Assembly: GCF_010119385.1 (NCBI RefSeq)
Contig: NZ_VFIE01000022.1
Span: 79,622 to 143,621 of the forward strand
From: Nesterenkonia haasae
GTDB lineage: Bacteria > Actinomycetota > Actinomycetes > Actinomycetales > Micrococcaceae
Direction of reading: 5' to 3'
DNA: 64,000 nucleotides
Shown: positions 8,501 to 18,282 of the stretch, one piece after another
Position numbering within the stretch: the first letter of the stretch is position 1
How the letters are laid out: the number at the start of each line of letters is the position of its first letter
Notes under the pieces: generated by a model
Database searches by the model: none
Told to the model about the DNA's origin: nothing
Seen by the model: the letters and a program-made list of their open reading frames with translations, nothing else
Made by a program: the position numbers and the translations under genes

Positions 8501-10024
8501 TTACTCGATTGAAAATCCTTTGGCCTGCATCAGCTCAGTCACTGCGGCAATGAAGTGCTCGCCTCGACTGATGTACGAGGCGAACTGGTCCATAGACGCT
8601 GCGGCCGGAGCCAACACCACGGCCTGCCCGGGTTGGGCGTACCGGTCTGCTGATTCGACGGCGCTGCGCATGACTGCCTCTCCATCATCACCGCCGGAGA
8701 CCTCCGTGACAGGCACCTGGGGGGCGTGTCGCTCAAGGCTGGAGCGAAGCTGAGTGGTGTCTGTACCTATAAGGACCACATGCCGTAGACGGGTGGCGAC
8801 TTGTTGGACAAGAGGATCGTAGTCAACTCCCTTGGAGAGCCCTCCGGCGATCCACACCACATCAGTGAAACTGGCCAGAGAGGCTGCGGCCGCGTGGGGG
8901 TTTGTCGCCTTGGTGTCGTTGATCCACAGCACATCGTCGGCCTGGGCGACTGGCTGGATGCGGTGAGCTGCCGGTTCGTAGGCTCGGATCGCCTGCTGCA
9001 CAGATGCCGGGGCCACATCGACCGCGCGAGCCAGGGCCGCAGCCGCAAGCGCATTGGCGACCAGGTGCTGGGGAGCGAGAGTCCCGAAATCAGCTCGGGT
9101 GGCCAGCTCCAATGCCTGATGGCGTCGGTTATCCAGAAAGGCTCGGTCAATCAGGATGTCGTCCACCAGGCCGAGCATCGATACATCCGGTGAGTCCGTC
9201 GTAAAGCCGATGGCCCGGGCGCCCTTGACCACATCGGCTGCGGCCACCATCTGCTCGGTTACCGGGTCCTGAGCGTTGTACACGCAGGCCAGCTGGGTCG
9301 ACTCGTAGATCTTGGCCTTATCAGCCAAATAGTTCTCAAGTCCGCCGTGCCAGTCCATGTGGTCTTCGGCGATGTTGAGCACCGCCGAGGCCGCCGGGTG
9401 CAGCGGTTCGGTGTAGTGCAGCTGAAAGCTGGATAGCTCCACGGCGAGTGCGTCGTAGCCCTCTGGGTCGCGGATGACGTCCAGGATGGGCATACCGATG
9501 TTTCCGCAGGCCGCGGCGCGGCGGCCATCAGCGGTCAGCATAGCCTCCAGCATCATCACAGTGGTGGTCTTACCGTTCGTGCCGGTGAGCACCAACCAGT
9601 CGGGATTCTTCGCGCCGGGGCGGGCGCCGAGCCGCCGGGCGAGCTGGATGTCAGACCAGACAGGCACGTGTTGAGCCGTGGCCGCCGCTATGATCGGGGA
9701 GTCTGGCCGCCAACCGGGTGAGGTCACAATAAGCTCTGGGAGCTCACCGGCGTCGTCGCCGGGGCCGAAGTGGCGCAGCGTGGTCGTGTGCGTCTCGCCG
9801 AAGCGGAATTCGATCCGGTCTCCCCACATCGTGGAGAGAGCCGCCGCGCCGTCGCGCTTTGTTCTTGTCGCGGTGCCGTCAACAACGACGATCTGCGCCC
9901 CGAGTTCAGCAAGTGTGTCCGCAACGGAGAAGCCGGTGACCCCGAACCCAGTGACCAGAACCCGCAGGTCCGCCCATGGTCCGTCCCAGCCGTGAAGCTG
10001 TGGGAGGGTTTGCTGTTCGCTCAC
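8501..10024 (-). CDS. murD: UDP-N-acetylmuramoylalanine--D-glutamate ligase
   Basis: MurD adds D-Glu to UDP-MurNAc-L-Ala. The protein (507 residues from the chosen start) has an N-terminal Rossmann region ([18 protein letters not shown]), the P-loop [15 protein letters not shown] (about 145-159), the [12 protein letters not shown] motif, and [16 protein letters not shown], which marks the C-terminal domain of MurD. The GTG at 10024 overlaps the mraY stop as GTGA and gives an N-terminus like other MurD proteins. An ATG at 10039 inside mraY is also open and cannot be excluded. The length is slightly above the usual 450-480. Confidence 0.95.
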   Translation of the reverse strand: MSEQQTLPQLHGWDGPWADLRVLVTGFGVTGFSVADTLAELGAQIVVVDGTATRTKRDGAAALSTMWGDRIEFRFGETHTTTLRHFGPGDDAGELPELIVTSPGWRPDSPIIAAATAQHVPVWSDIQLARRLGARPGAKNPDWLVLTGTNGKTTTVMMLEAMLTADGRRAAACGNIGMPILDVIRDPEGYDALAVELSSFQLHYTEPLHPAASAVLNIAEDHMDWHGGLENYLADKAKIYESTQLACVYNAQDPVTEQMVAAADVVKGARAIGFTTDSPDVSMLGLVDDILIDRAFLDNRRHQALELATRADFGTLAPQHLVANALAAAALARAVDVAPASVQQAIRAYEPAAHRIQPVAQADDVLWINDTKATNPHAAAASLASFTDVVWIAGGLSKGVDYDPLVQQVATRLRHVVLIGTDTTQLRSSLERHAPQVPVTEVSGGDDGEAVMRSAVESADRYAQPGQAVVLAPAAASMDQFASYISRGEHFIAAVTELMQAKGFSIE

Positions 10025-11127
10025 TGGGCGAGCACCCATTCTCCGTAGAACACGGCGAGGCCCATTCCCACGGCGAGGGCTCCGATGATCCAGAATCTGA
10101 CGACAACGGTCACCTCAGCCCACCCTTTGAGCTCAAAATGGTGCTGCAGTGGCGCCATGAGGAAGACACGTTTTCCCTTGGAGAGTTTGAAGTAACCCAC
10201 CTGGATAATCACGCTCACGGTGATGATGACGAACAGACCGCACAGGATGACAAACAGCAGCTGTGTGTGCGTCAGGATCGCGAAGCCGGCCAGCGCGCCG
10301 CCCAGGGCGAGTGAACCAGTGTCTCCCATGAAGATCTTCGCCGGTGAGGTGTTCCACCACAGGAAGCCGATCAGCGCCCCTGTGATGATCGCAGCGAGCG
10401 TGGCCATGTCCATGGGATCACGGACCGAATAACAGACCGACTCCACTGCACGGACTCCCCCGCAGGACTGGTTGTACTGCCAGATAGAGATGATGACATA
10501 GGCGGCAGTGACCATCGCCGTCGCGGCACTTGCCAACCCGTCGAGCCCGTCCGTGAGGTTGACCGCGTTGGTGGCTGCGGTATTGATGACATTGGCCCAG
10601 ATGACAAAGAGGATCCCTCCGACCACTGTGCCGAGAACGGCGAAGTCCAAGACAGTTTCTCGGACAAAGGAGATGGCGGTGGAGGCCGGGGTGATGTCCT
10701 GGTCATTGGGAAACTGGAGGGCGAGGACGGCGAACAGAATGCCCACGGCTGCTTGGCCGGTGATTTTGGCCCAGGGGCTCAGTCCCAGTGACTGCTTTTT
10801 GGTGATTTTGGCGGCGTCGTCAAAGAATCCAACCAAACCCATACCTGTCATCAGCAGCAGAAGCAGGAGTCCTGAGGCGCTTGGCCCGGCAGCCATATCA
10901 TTGGTGAAGAACAGCACGGCGTGGGTCGCCGCATAAGCGATGATCACCGCCAGGATGATCACCGCCCCACCCATCGTGGGGGTGCCCCTCTTGACGTGGT
11001 GGGTGGTGGGCCCGTCGTCGCGGATGAACTGGCCATAACCACGTTTGACCAGGAAGCGGATGAACAGTGGGGTACCGAGAAGGGTGAGGATCAGCCCAGT
11101 GGCGGCACCGATGACAACGGCGATCAC
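10021..11127 (-). CDS. mraY: Phospho-N-acetylmuramoyl-pentapeptide-transferase
   Basis: MraY transfers phospho-MurNAc-pentapeptide to undecaprenyl phosphate, producing lipid I. The 368-residue integral membrane protein shows about ten hydrophobic segments and the family signatures: [19 protein letters not shown] after the first helix, [22 protein letters not shown] with catalytic aspartates, [26 protein letters not shown], and [14 protein letters not shown] near the end. Translation starts at a GTG immediately after the murF stop. Confidence 0.97.
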   Translation of the reverse strand: MIAVVIGAATGLILTLLGTPLFIRFLVKRGYGQFIRDDGPTTHHVKRGTPTMGGAVIILAVIIAYAATHAVLFFTNDMAAGPSASGLLLLLLMTGMGLVGFFDDAAKITKKQSLGLSPWAKITGQAAVGILFAVLALQFPNDQDITPASTAISFVRETVLDFAVLGTVVGGILFVIWANVINTAATNAVNLTDGLDGLASAATAMVTAAYVIISIWQYNQSCGGVRAVESVCYSVRDPMDMATLAAIITGALIGFLWWNTSPAKIFMGDTGSLALGGALAGFAILTHTQLLFVILCGLFVIITVSVIIQVGYFKLSKGKRVFLMAPLQHHFELKGWAEVTVVVRFWIIGALAVGMGLAVFYGEWVLAQ

Positions 11128-12588
11128 TCAGTTCCTTTCCTCAGTGGCAAATTTGTCCCCCAGAAGTCTAAGCCCAGCGGAGTTAGAAGACTTAAACAAC
11201 ACGATGTCACCCGGCTCCAGCGCGGTGCGCAACCATGACTCGGCTTCATCGAGGGTGGCAACCCACTGCACCTCCGAGCCCCAGGATCCTTCGGCTATCG
11301 CCCCGCGGTAGAGGGCGTATGCCCCGTCGCCGACGACCAGCGTAAGGTCGATATTGAGCCTCACGACTGTCTCTCCGATTTTGTGGTGAAGCCAGACCGA
11401 ATCCTCGCCAAGTTCCAGCATCGGGCCCAATACTGCCACTCCGCGCCGTTTGTTCTCGCGCGTCATGATTGCCAGGGTGCGCAGGGCTTCCCGCATGGAT
11501 TCGGGGTTGGCGTTGTACGCATCATTGAGGATGGTCACCGCATCCTGCTGACTCGCCCAGGGGATCTCAGTGCGTTCCATCCGCCATCGCGAGCTCGGAC
11601 CCAGGCCATCCAACCGTGCGGCGATGTCCGACGGTGCCACACCGGCACGGTGGGCGACGGCTGCAGCCGCCAGCAGATTGGTGACGTGATGGGCACCGAT
11701 GAGCCCACTAGTGGTCCGGAACGCTGACCTGCCGTGCTCGTCAGGCTCGTCGAACACCAGAGTCAGCTCTAGACGCCCATCTGCACGTTGGTGCACCTCA
11801 TCAGCGGTCACGCCGTAGTCGGCCGAGGCGCCTGGTTCAGAGGCGAACCACGTGACCGGCGCTGAGGCCCGGTCTGCCATGGCAGCGACCTGTGCGTCGT
11901 CGGCGTTGAGGATGATGTGGTCAGTGGCGAGTTCGGCGAGTTCACCTTTCGTCTGGGCGATCTTGTCGGCACCCCCGAACTTGCCAGCATGGGCGGTACC
12001 GACCATGAGCACCGCTCCAATGTCTGGGCGAACTATGCTGCACAGCTCACGAATGTTCCCTGGCGCGTCGGCTCCCATTTCTATGATGAGATAGCGGGTT
12101 TCCAGGTCGGCGGTGAACACCGTGAGCGGCACGCCCACCTCTCCGTTGTAGGAGCCCTGCGGTGCGACTGTGGGCCCCTGCGGACCCAGCAGCGCCGCCA
12201 GCAGGTCTTTGGTGGTGGTTTTCCCAGCGGACCCAGTGATGCCGATCACAGTGGTCGGAGAATGCTGCCTGATCCGGGTGACGATTTCCTGCGCCAACAT
12301 CCCCATGGCCACGATCACGTCGTCAACAAGTACTGCCGGGTGGGGATTACCCGACGGGTCATCAGTTTCGCGCTGGGCCAGCACAAGGGCCGCGCCGGCA
12401 GTCTGTGCGTCGTCGATGAAGCGGTGACCGTCGGTGACCTCACCCGGCTTGGCGATGAAGAGCGCCGATGGTCGCATGGTCCGGGAATCAGTGTCCGCAT
12501 GACTCAGTGTGAGCTGATGAGGATGCTCCACTCCCCGGAGTCGCCCGGAGACCGCCTGGGCGATCTCGGCGGCAGTAAGTTCAATCAT
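11128..12588 (-). CDS. murF: UDP-N-acetylmuramoyl-tripeptide--D-alanyl-D-alanine ligase
   Basis: MurF attaches D-Ala-D-Ala to the UDP-MurNAc tripeptide and so completes the pentapeptide. The 486-residue protein begins with the MurF-type N-terminal domain (MIELTAAEIAQAVSG, then DTDSRTMRPSALFIA), has the P-loop GITGSAGKTTTKDLL (about 116-130), MVGTAHAGKFGG, LLAAAAVAHRAGV and the conserved LNDAYNANPESMREAL. The start overlaps the murE stop by one base, the end abuts mraY, and the order murE-murF-mraY is the standard one. Confidence 0.96.
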   Translation of the reverse strand: MIELTAAEIAQAVSGRLRGVEHPHQLTLSHADTDSRTMRPSALFIAKPGEVTDGHRFIDDAQTAGAALVLAQRETDDPSGNPHPAVLVDDVIVAMGMLAQEIVTRIRQHSPTTVIGITGSAGKTTTKDLLAALLGPQGPTVAPQGSYNGEVGVPLTVFTADLETRYLIIEMGADAPGNIRELCSIVRPDIGAVLMVGTAHAGKFGGADKIAQTKGELAELATDHIILNADDAQVAAMADRASAPVTWFASEPGASADYGVTADEVHQRADGRLELTLVFDEPDEHGRSAFRTTSGLIGAHHVTNLLAAAAVAHRAGVAPSDIAARLDGLGPSSRWRMERTEIPWASQQDAVTILNDAYNANPESMREALRTLAIMTRENKRRGVAVLGPMLELGEDSVWLHHKIGETVVRLNIDLTLVVGDGAYALYRGAIAEGSWGSEVQWVATLDEAESWLRTALEPGDIVLFKSSNSAGLRLLGDKFATEERN

Positions 12589-14210
12589 CAGGCGCCTCCG
12601 TCCAATGTCGCGAAGCCCCTGGCCTGCAGGGCGCGGGCGAGTTCTTCCCTGTCGTCGATGTCGACGCGAGTTCCGGCGACATCCTGATGGACCTCGTGTC
12701 CTCGTCCGGCTAGCAGAATGGTGTCTTCGGGATGTGCGGCAGCTACTGCCTGCTTGATCGCATCAGCTCGGGGGGAGATCTCCTCCAACGCGGTGTTGAG
12801 GCCGCCAGTAGCGATCGCATCACGGGCCCCATGCAGCAGGCCTGCCCTGATCTGAGCAGGATCCTCCCCGTGCGGGTCGTCGTCACTGATAATCACGTGA
12901 TCCGCCATGCGCACCGCAATCGCCCCCATCGTCGGACGTTTGGTGGCATCACGCTCCCCCGCGGCGCCGATGACGAGAATGAGCCGTCCGGTGGGCCGCC
13001 TGACGGCCTCCAGGGCTCGAATCATCGCATCCGGATTATGAGCGAAGTCCACGATAGCTGCCGGCTGCTCCGCGATCACCTGCATCCGCCCCGGCACCTG
13101 AATATGGAAGGGCTGTCCCGTCTCCAGCGCCTTGACCACATCATGGCGCTGAAAGTCCTGGGTCCGTTCGCTGCTGGCTGCCGCCTCAAGCACCATGACG
13201 GCGGCGAGGGCAGCATTCGACACGTTGAAAGCACCTGGCAGCGCCGTCGATGTGCGGATCCTCTCACCGTTCTGACGGTTCGCCAGGGTGAATGCACTGC
13301 CCAGTCCAGCGGGCTCCACCTCAGTCACCTGCCAGTGCGCCTGGGCCGGCTGTCCTGTGGTGGAGAGGGTGACCACATGGCCAGTCGCCTCCGCGGCCAT
13401 CTGGTGGCCGGCGGCGTCGTCGACAGTAATCACTGATGTCCTGGTGCGCGCGCGGCGAAACAGGCCGGCTTTGGCGGCGAAATAGTCTTCCATGGTCCCG
13501 TGCAGGTCCAAGTGGTCCTGGGTGAGGTTGGTGAAGCCGGCCACGTCATAGTAGAGCCCGGAGATTCGCTGATAGCTGATGGCATGGGAGGAAACTTCCA
13601 TTGCCGCAGCTGCGACGTTCTTCTCGCGGAAAGAGTGCATCAGTTTGTGCAGCGCGACTGCTTCGGGCGTAGTCATCTCCGAAGCGATTCGCTCTTCGCC
13701 TGCAGCAATCTCAATGGTGCCGATGAGGCCGGTTTTCCGACCCCGTGGGGTCAGCACCGCTCTGAGCAGGGAGCGAAGGAAATAGGTGGTGGTGGTCTTG
13801 CCGTTTGTTCCGGTGACTCCGAACAGTGCCGGGTCGGATGTAGCTGTGGTGCCGTAGATGGCCGCCGCAGCTGGGCCGGCAGCGTCCCTGACTCCAGCAA
13901 CTTCAATGACCGGCAGTCGGTATCCTGCGACTTCCCGGACTTTGACGACTCCGGCGGGGTCAGTCAGCACCGCCGCCGCGCCTCGGTCCATGACCTCCTG
14001 AATGAAGTCGGCGCCATGGGCCCGCGCCCCGGTGACAGCGACGAACAGGTCACCGGGCTCGACGAGCTTTGGGCTCATTGCGGCACCGGTGAGCCGCACT
14101 CGATCTGCACTTGCCGCCACCGGTGTGACGATGGGGTTGTAACCGGCAGCGAGGAGCTGCTCGGCTAGGGTGCCGACATCAGCGCCAACAGCGCCTGAAA
14201 GATTCACCAC
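12588..14210 (-). CDS. murE: UDP-N-acetylmuramoyl-tripeptide synthetase MurE, probably L-lysine adding
   Basis: MurE adds the third stem residue. The 540-residue protein has the N-terminal Mur domain, the P-loop [13 protein letters not shown] (about 131-143), TNLTQDHLDLHGTMEDYFAAK, and a C-terminal Mur ligase domain with DFAHNPDAM. The residue-3 specificity loop reads SDDDPHGEDP (DDDP at about 443-446) instead of the DNPR motif of meso-diaminopimelate ligases. That fits an L-Lys-type peptidoglycan, known for Micrococcaceae; the specificity is inferred. The gene overlaps ftsI by 7 nt and murF by one. Confidence 0.95.
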   Translation of the reverse strand: MVNLSGAVGADVGTLAEQLLAAGYNPIVTPVAASADRVRLTGAAMSPKLVEPGDLFVAVTGARAHGADFIQEVMDRGAAAVLTDPAGVVKVREVAGYRLPVIEVAGVRDAAGPAAAAIYGTTATSDPALFGVTGTNGKTTTTYFLRSLLRAVLTPRGRKTGLIGTIEIAAGEERIASEMTTPEAVALHKLMHSFREKNVAAAAMEVSSHAISYQRISGLYYDVAGFTNLTQDHLDLHGTMEDYFAAKAGLFRRARTRTSVITVDDAAGHQMAAEATGHVVTLSTTGQPAQAHWQVTEVEPAGLGSAFTLANRQNGERIRTSTALPGAFNVSNAALAAVMVLEAAASSERTQDFQRHDVVKALETGQPFHIQVPGRMQVIAEQPAAIVDFAHNPDAMIRALEAVRRPTGRLILVIGAAGERDATKRPTMGAIAVRMADHVIISDDDPHGEDPAQIRAGLLHGARDAIATGGLNTALEEISPRADAIKQAVAAAHPEDTILLAGRGHEVHQDVAGTRVDIDDREELARALQARGFATLDGGA

Positions 14211-15979
14211 GGATAGTCCTGACGTTCACCCACGAAACCATCATAGGCCCCAGACTCTTCCTCGGAGGGCGGAACGTCATAGCTGGTCAGTGCGTGCGTC
14301 ATGATGTCGGTAAAGGTGTTGGTGAGGTCCCAGTCGCCGAACTGGCCGGCCGGCCTGTGCACCGTGATGGACACCACGAACTGCGGGTCATCAAGAGGGG
14401 CGACTCCGATGAAGTTGACCGTGTAACCGTCAAATCCCCCGGAAGCTCCGGCAGCTTCCGCAGTCCCGCTCTTTCCCCCCACTCGGTAACCGTCGATCTG
14501 CGCGCCCATGGCGGATCCGTAGTCCACCACGCCCTCCATGAGTTTCAGCATCTCCTGGGAGGTGTTTGAGGAGAAGATCCGCTCGGGTTCGCTAGTGACG
14601 AGATGCTCTTCCCCATCGGGGTCCAGGTGGGCGTCAACGATCCGCAGCGGGTGTTTGACTCCGTCCTGGGCGAGCATCTGGTAGAGCTGCACATTGTGCA
14701 GCACACTGCCGGTGTAACCCTGCCCGAATTGAGTGGTGAGCGGCTGCCGGCGGTCCCACTCCTCCGGGGGACGGAGGATTGACTGCCCATCGACTCCCAG
14801 ACCGATGTCCATGGGCTCCCCGTAGCCGACTTTCCGCAGATAGTCGTAACGGGTCTGTTCCTCCATCCGGTTGCCGATCATCAGCGTTCCGGTGTTATAG
14901 GAACGGGCGTAGATACCGGCGGCGGTCATGTCGTAGTCAGCGTGAGTGCGAGCATTGCGGATCGATTCGCCGTTCACAGTGATTCTGTAGGGGACATGGA
15001 ATTCTGACTCGGGCTCGACGACGCCCTCTTCGAGTGCTGCCGCAAACGTCACCGACTTGCCACCGGACCCTGGCTCAAAGTCCTGGGTCAGCGCCAGTGG
15101 TCTGCGAAAGAGCTCATCAGTAGCAGCAGGGTCCGATGGGTCGACAGTCTCCGAGTCCGCCATCGCCAGGATCTCTCCCTCACGGCCTTCTCGGAGGTCC
15201 ACCACGGTCGCATTGCCCCACTGGGCGTTGTACTCATTGGTTTTTTCAGCGATAGCTTCCTGAGCAAACCACTGGATGTCCTGGTCGATGGTCAGACGCA
15301 GATCCTGTCCATCCTCAGCGGGGATTTCTTCGTATGTTGCCGTGGGGATGCGAACACCATCGGCACCAACTTCGTATATCCGTTCTCCGGGCTCACCGGT
15401 GAGCGCCTCATTTGCCTCGGCTTCGAGGCCTTCCAAGGGCCCGTCGGAGCCGACGAAGCCGATGATGGACCCCGCCACCGGACCGGAGGGATAGGTTCGC
15501 TCGGATACGGGTTCTGCGTATACACCAGGAGCACGCAGCTCCATGATTCGCTGGTGAACTTCGGGGGTCACGTTTCGGGCGATTGTGGAGTAGTGCGTGT
15601 TCTCCGCGGTGAGACTTTCCAAGACGTCCTCAGCGTCGGCCTCCAACAGCAGGGCGAGCTCCTCAGCGGTTTGTTCGACGGTGACTGGACGCTGCATCCC
15701 CATTTCCTCATCCGGAACGGTGTAGTCCCCGGTGAGCCTAGGGTCGGCAACAATGTCATACCGGTCGGCGCTGCCGGCAAGCAGCCGGCCCTGAGTATCG
15801 ACAATGTCACCGCGGGCTGCTGGCAGTTCCACCGTGTGAAGCCGGTTGGATATCGCCTGGTGTGCGTGTCCGGCGGGATCAAGCCCCTGGATGTGGAACA
15901 GGCGCCCACCGAGGACCACGAGCAGTGCCAGCACAATCGCCAGTCCGATGCGCATCCGCAGCGAGAGGGTTCGCGCCAT
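14204..15979 (-). CDS. ftsI: Peptidoglycan D,D-transpeptidase FtsI (PBP3-like class B PBP)
   Basis: This class B penicillin-binding protein cross-links septal peptidoglycan in partnership with FtsW. The 591-residue product has one N-terminal membrane helix (about residues 8-30), a PBP dimerisation domain (from about 50), and a transpeptidase domain. The active-site motifs are SGGK in FEPGSGGKSVTF, SYN in ARSYNTG, and KSG in VGGKSGTAEA. No C-terminal PASTA domain is present. It follows the ftsL-like gene after 21 nt and overlaps murE by 7 nt. Confidence 0.96.
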   Translation of the reverse strand: MARTLSLRMRIGLAIVLALLVVLGGRLFHIQGLDPAGHAHQAISNRLHTVELPAARGDIVDTQGRLLAGSADRYDIVADPRLTGDYTVPDEEMGMQRPVTVEQTAEELALLLEADAEDVLESLTAENTHYSTIARNVTPEVHQRIMELRAPGVYAEPVSERTYPSGPVAGSIIGFVGSDGPLEGLEAEANEALTGEPGERIYEVGADGVRIPTATYEEIPAEDGQDLRLTIDQDIQWFAQEAIAEKTNEYNAQWGNATVVDLREGREGEILAMADSETVDPSDPAATDELFRRPLALTQDFEPGSGGKSVTFAAALEEGVVEPESEFHVPYRITVNGESIRNARTHADYDMTAAGIYARSYNTGTLMIGNRMEEQTRYDYLRKVGYGEPMDIGLGVDGQSILRPPEEWDRRQPLTTQFGQGYTGSVLHNVQLYQMLAQDGVKHPLRIVDAHLDPDGEEHLVTSEPERIFSSNTSQEMLKLMEGVVDYGSAMGAQIDGYRVGGKSGTAEAAGASGGFDGYTVNFIGVAPLDDPQFVVSITVHRPAGQFGDWDLTNTFTDIMTHALTSYDVPPSEEESGAYDGFVGERQDYPW

Positions 15980-16000
15980 AGGTGCGGTCTCCTTGCGGTA

Positions 16001-16648
16001 TCAGTCGGTCACTTGCGGGGCCGGTATTGTTCCACCATTGAGCTCGATGGCAGGAGACGTTCCTCCCGTGGCGGTACCGGGACTATTCTCTCCCGCCGGA
16101 GGCTGACTAAGTGTGTGCAACGCGCCGGCGCCGAGAAGACCGCTGGCGGAGGTTTCTGTCTGTTCCGCCACGTCAACGGGGGTCTGCTCAGGTTGCCAGG
16201 AGGTGGGCGCGCTGACAAAGCTGGACGGAACCTCAGAACTGGACGCTACTTCAGCGCTGCTGACGATCTCCCCTGTGCTCAGATCAATCGTTCCCGCCGG
16301 GGCAGGCATGACCATTCCCAGAGTTACGGCGGAGTTCGACAATGCCTGCGGGGACTCCAGGAACTGCACCTGCTGGGTCAGCGCTTGGTTCTGGTGCACA
16401 AGGTCACGATGCTCGTTGGTCATCTGGACAACGTCGTACTGAGAGTTGGCCACGTAGATGTTAGTTGCCAAAACTGCGGCAAGCGCGGCAATCAGCAACA
16501 CCAGTACTCCGGCTATGAGCCCCTTCTGCCGACGCCTCACCGTCGGAAGCGCCCTCAGATTGGGTGCCGGCGAGTTGGGAGAACCTGCTCTTCGACCAGC
16601 AGAGCGCTCGGCGGGCTGCGGATCTGCAAGTGGATGAACGCTCATCAT
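16001..16648 (-). CDS. FtsL-like bitopic divisome protein
   Basis: A 215-residue protein with a polar N-terminus (about 43 residues), one membrane segment (GLIAGVLVLLIAALAAVLATNIYV, about 44-67), then a short coiled-coil-like stretch (MTNEHRDLVHQNQALTQQVQFLES) and a Ser/Thr/Pro/Ala-rich extracytoplasmic tail. That topology, the leucine/glutamine heptads and the slot between rsmH and ftsI match FtsL of the FtsQLB complex, although sequence identity is too weak for a firm symbol. Its ATG overlaps the rsmH stop. The tail of about 120 disordered residues is longer than in Proteobacteria but common in actinobacteria. Confidence 0.8.
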   Translation of the reverse strand: MMSVHPLADPQPAERSAGRRAGSPNSPAPNLRALPTVRRRQKGLIAGVLVLLIAALAAVLATNIYVANSQYDVVQMTNEHRDLVHQNQALTQQVQFLESPQALSNSAVTLGMVMPAPAGTIDLSTGEIVSSAEVASSSEVPSSFVSAPTSWQPEQTPVDVAEQTETSASGLLGAGALHTLSQPPAGENSPGTATGGTSPAIELNGGTIPAPQVTD

Positions 16649-17643
16649 GTGTTCCTTGCCGGTGGTTTGGTCTTCTCTACTGCCCGGAGTTTCGCGGAGG
16701 CGGCGCGCGGATTAGCGGTAATTTCCTCAGCGGTCGGCGGAACCGCCCCCCGCAGCAGGGGTGCGAACGTCGGCTTGTGCTGCTCAAGCTCAACGGGGAG
16801 CCCGGCGGGGGCGGAAGATGTGGTTCGGGCGGTGAAGGCCCTTTTGACGATCCGGTCTTCCAGTGAGTGGTAGGAGAGCACGACGACGGCGCCACCCACG
16901 GCGACTGCGTCCATGGCTGCCGGTACGGCGCGCGTCAGGACCTCGAGCTCTCGGTTGACGGCGATACGGATCGCCTGGAAGCTGCGTTTTGCAGGGTGCC
17001 CTCCGGTTCGCTTACTGGCTGCAGGCACAGCGGAGTCAATGACTGCTGCGAGCTGGGCGGTGGTGCGCAAGGGGGCCTTTTGGCGTTCGCGCACGATGGC
17101 TGAGGCGATCCTGCCGGAGAATCTCTCTTCGCCGTATTCCGAGAGAATTCGCTTGAGTTCTGGTTCGGATATTTCAGCGATGAGTTCAGCGGCAGTGAGG
17201 TCCTCCGAGTCGGCTGCGGAGTCCATGCGCATATCCAGTGGCGCATCATAGGAGTAGGCGAAACCACGCTCGGCTTCGTCGAGCTGGAGCGAGGACACCC
17301 CCAGGTCGAAGAGGACCCCGGCAAGAATTTCATTCTCCTGCAGTTCGGCGGCAACTTCATCGATTGAGTCGTAGACGGTCCGGACTGCGCGGAATCGCGA
17401 TCCGAACCGATGAAGGCGCTGACCGGCTAAGTGCAGCGCCTGCGGGTCACGGTCGAGCCCCACCACGACTGCTCGAGGGACTGCGTTGAGCAGCGCCTCT
17501 GTGTGGCCGCCCATTCCGAGAGTCGCGTCGATGATCACCGGTACGCGACCGGCCTCGGTACGCCGGCAGGCCTCGGCGAGCAACTCAGTGCAACGCTCCA
17601 CCATCACCGGCACATGCCGGTTGGCTGCTTGCTGAGTACTCAT
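16645..17643 (-). CDS. rsmH: 16S rRNA (cytosine(1402)-N(4))-methyltransferase
   Basis: RsmH (MraW) methylates N4 of C1402 in the 16S rRNA decoding centre using S-adenosylmethionine. The 332-residue protein shows the SAM-binding motif IIDATLGMGGHTEALL, GLDRDPQAL, GVLFDLGVSSLQLDEAERGFAY, the HPAKRSFQAIRIAVNREL signature, and VLSYHSLEDRIVK near the end. The ATG at 17643 is chosen because a strong GGAGGTG lies just upstream; a GTG at 17649 would overlap that site. The 140-nt leader between mraZ and this gene has unusual secondary-structure potential, described separately. Confidence 0.97.
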   Translation of the reverse strand: MSTQQAANRHVPVMVERCTELLAEACRRTEAGRVPVIIDATLGMGGHTEALLNAVPRAVVVGLDRDPQALHLAGQRLHRFGSRFRAVRTVYDSIDEVAAELQENEILAGVLFDLGVSSLQLDEAERGFAYSYDAPLDMRMDSAADSEDLTAAELIAEISEPELKRILSEYGEERFSGRIASAIVRERQKAPLRTTAQLAAVIDSAVPAASKRTGGHPAKRSFQAIRIAVNRELEVLTRAVPAAMDAVAVGGAVVVLSYHSLEDRIVKRAFTARTTSSAPAGLPVELEQHKPTFAPLLRGAVPPTAEEITANPRAASAKLRAVEKTKPPARNT

Positions 17644-17783
17644 CGTCACCTCCGCACGTCTGAACGAAATCGGGCCCTTGAATCTGCTCCCCCACCGAAT
17701 CTGACGCGGCCTGACATCGGGGAAGTGAAGTCAGGATTGCTCAGTCCGGTAAGGAGGCGCACTCAAGGGCCCGTATTGAGTTG
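17644..17783 (-). promoter_or_regulatory. Structured mraZ-rsmH leader, candidate mraW RNA motif
   Basis: In the transcript of the minus strand, an 11-nt segment right after the mraZ stop (17763-17773, CGGGCCCTTGA) is perfectly complementary to a segment 81 nt further on (17671-17681, TCAAGGGCCCG). This closes a large domain that contains a second 6-bp hairpin (17730-17735 with 17710-17715). Inside the loop, CGCCTCC at 17753-17759 can pair over 7 nt (one G-U) with the rsmH Shine-Dalgarno GGAGGTG at 17647-17653. A conserved structured RNA, the mraW motif, has been described upstream of mraW/rsmH in actinobacteria; whether this is that motif needs a covariance-model search. Confidence 0.6.
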
Positions 17784-18215
17784 TCAGAAGAGGCCTGGGA
17801 TGGCTTCCTCGTCAGTGGAGGAAAATTCTGATTCCTTCTCCTCCAGGTATGTGTTCCAGGCCGTGGAGTCCCAGATCTCGGCGCGGTCGCCCGCTCCGAT
17901 CACCGTTACCTCACGGTCTAGTCCCGCGTATTCCCGCAAACCGGGCGGAATGGTGATCCGCCCCTGTTTGTCCGGTGTCTCGTCCGAGGCTCCAGAGAGG
18001 AAAACGCGAATGTAGTCACGTGCCTGACGGGATGTCAGCGGCGCCTGGCGCATCTGTCCATGCACTGCCGCGAACTGATCAGTGCTGAAGACATAAATGC
18101 AGCGTTCTTGCCCGCGAGTCAGGACCAGCCCTGCTGAAAGCTCGTCCCGGTATTTCGCCGGCAGGATCAGACGGCCCTTCTCATCCAGACGAGGAGTGTA
18201 GGTGCCGAGAAACAT
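17784..18215 (-). CDS. mraZ: Transcriptional regulator MraZ
   Basis: MraZ is the first gene of the dcw cluster and a DNA-binding repressor of its own operon. The 143-residue product consists of two SpoVT/AbrB-like swapped-hairpin domains with [16 protein letters not shown] (about 11-26) and [18 protein letters not shown] (about 90-107). The ATG at 18215, giving [14 protein letters not shown], is the conserved family start; a longer frame upstream lacks conservation. Its target sites, four AAAGTGG repeats, lie about 70-105 nt upstream, so autoregulation is likely. Confidence 0.96.
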   Translation of the reverse strand: MFLGTYTPRLDEKGRLILPAKYRDELSAGLVLTRGQERCIYVFSTDQFAAVHGQMRQAPLTSRQARDYIRVFLSGASDETPDKQGRITIPPGLREYAGLDREVTVIGAGDRAEIWDSTAWNTYLEEKESEFSSTDEEAIPGLF

Positions 18216-18282
18216 GGCCCCGTCTCCTCGCTCAATCACGTACCCATTTCTGGACAATCAGGACACTTCGTCCCATCACGCT

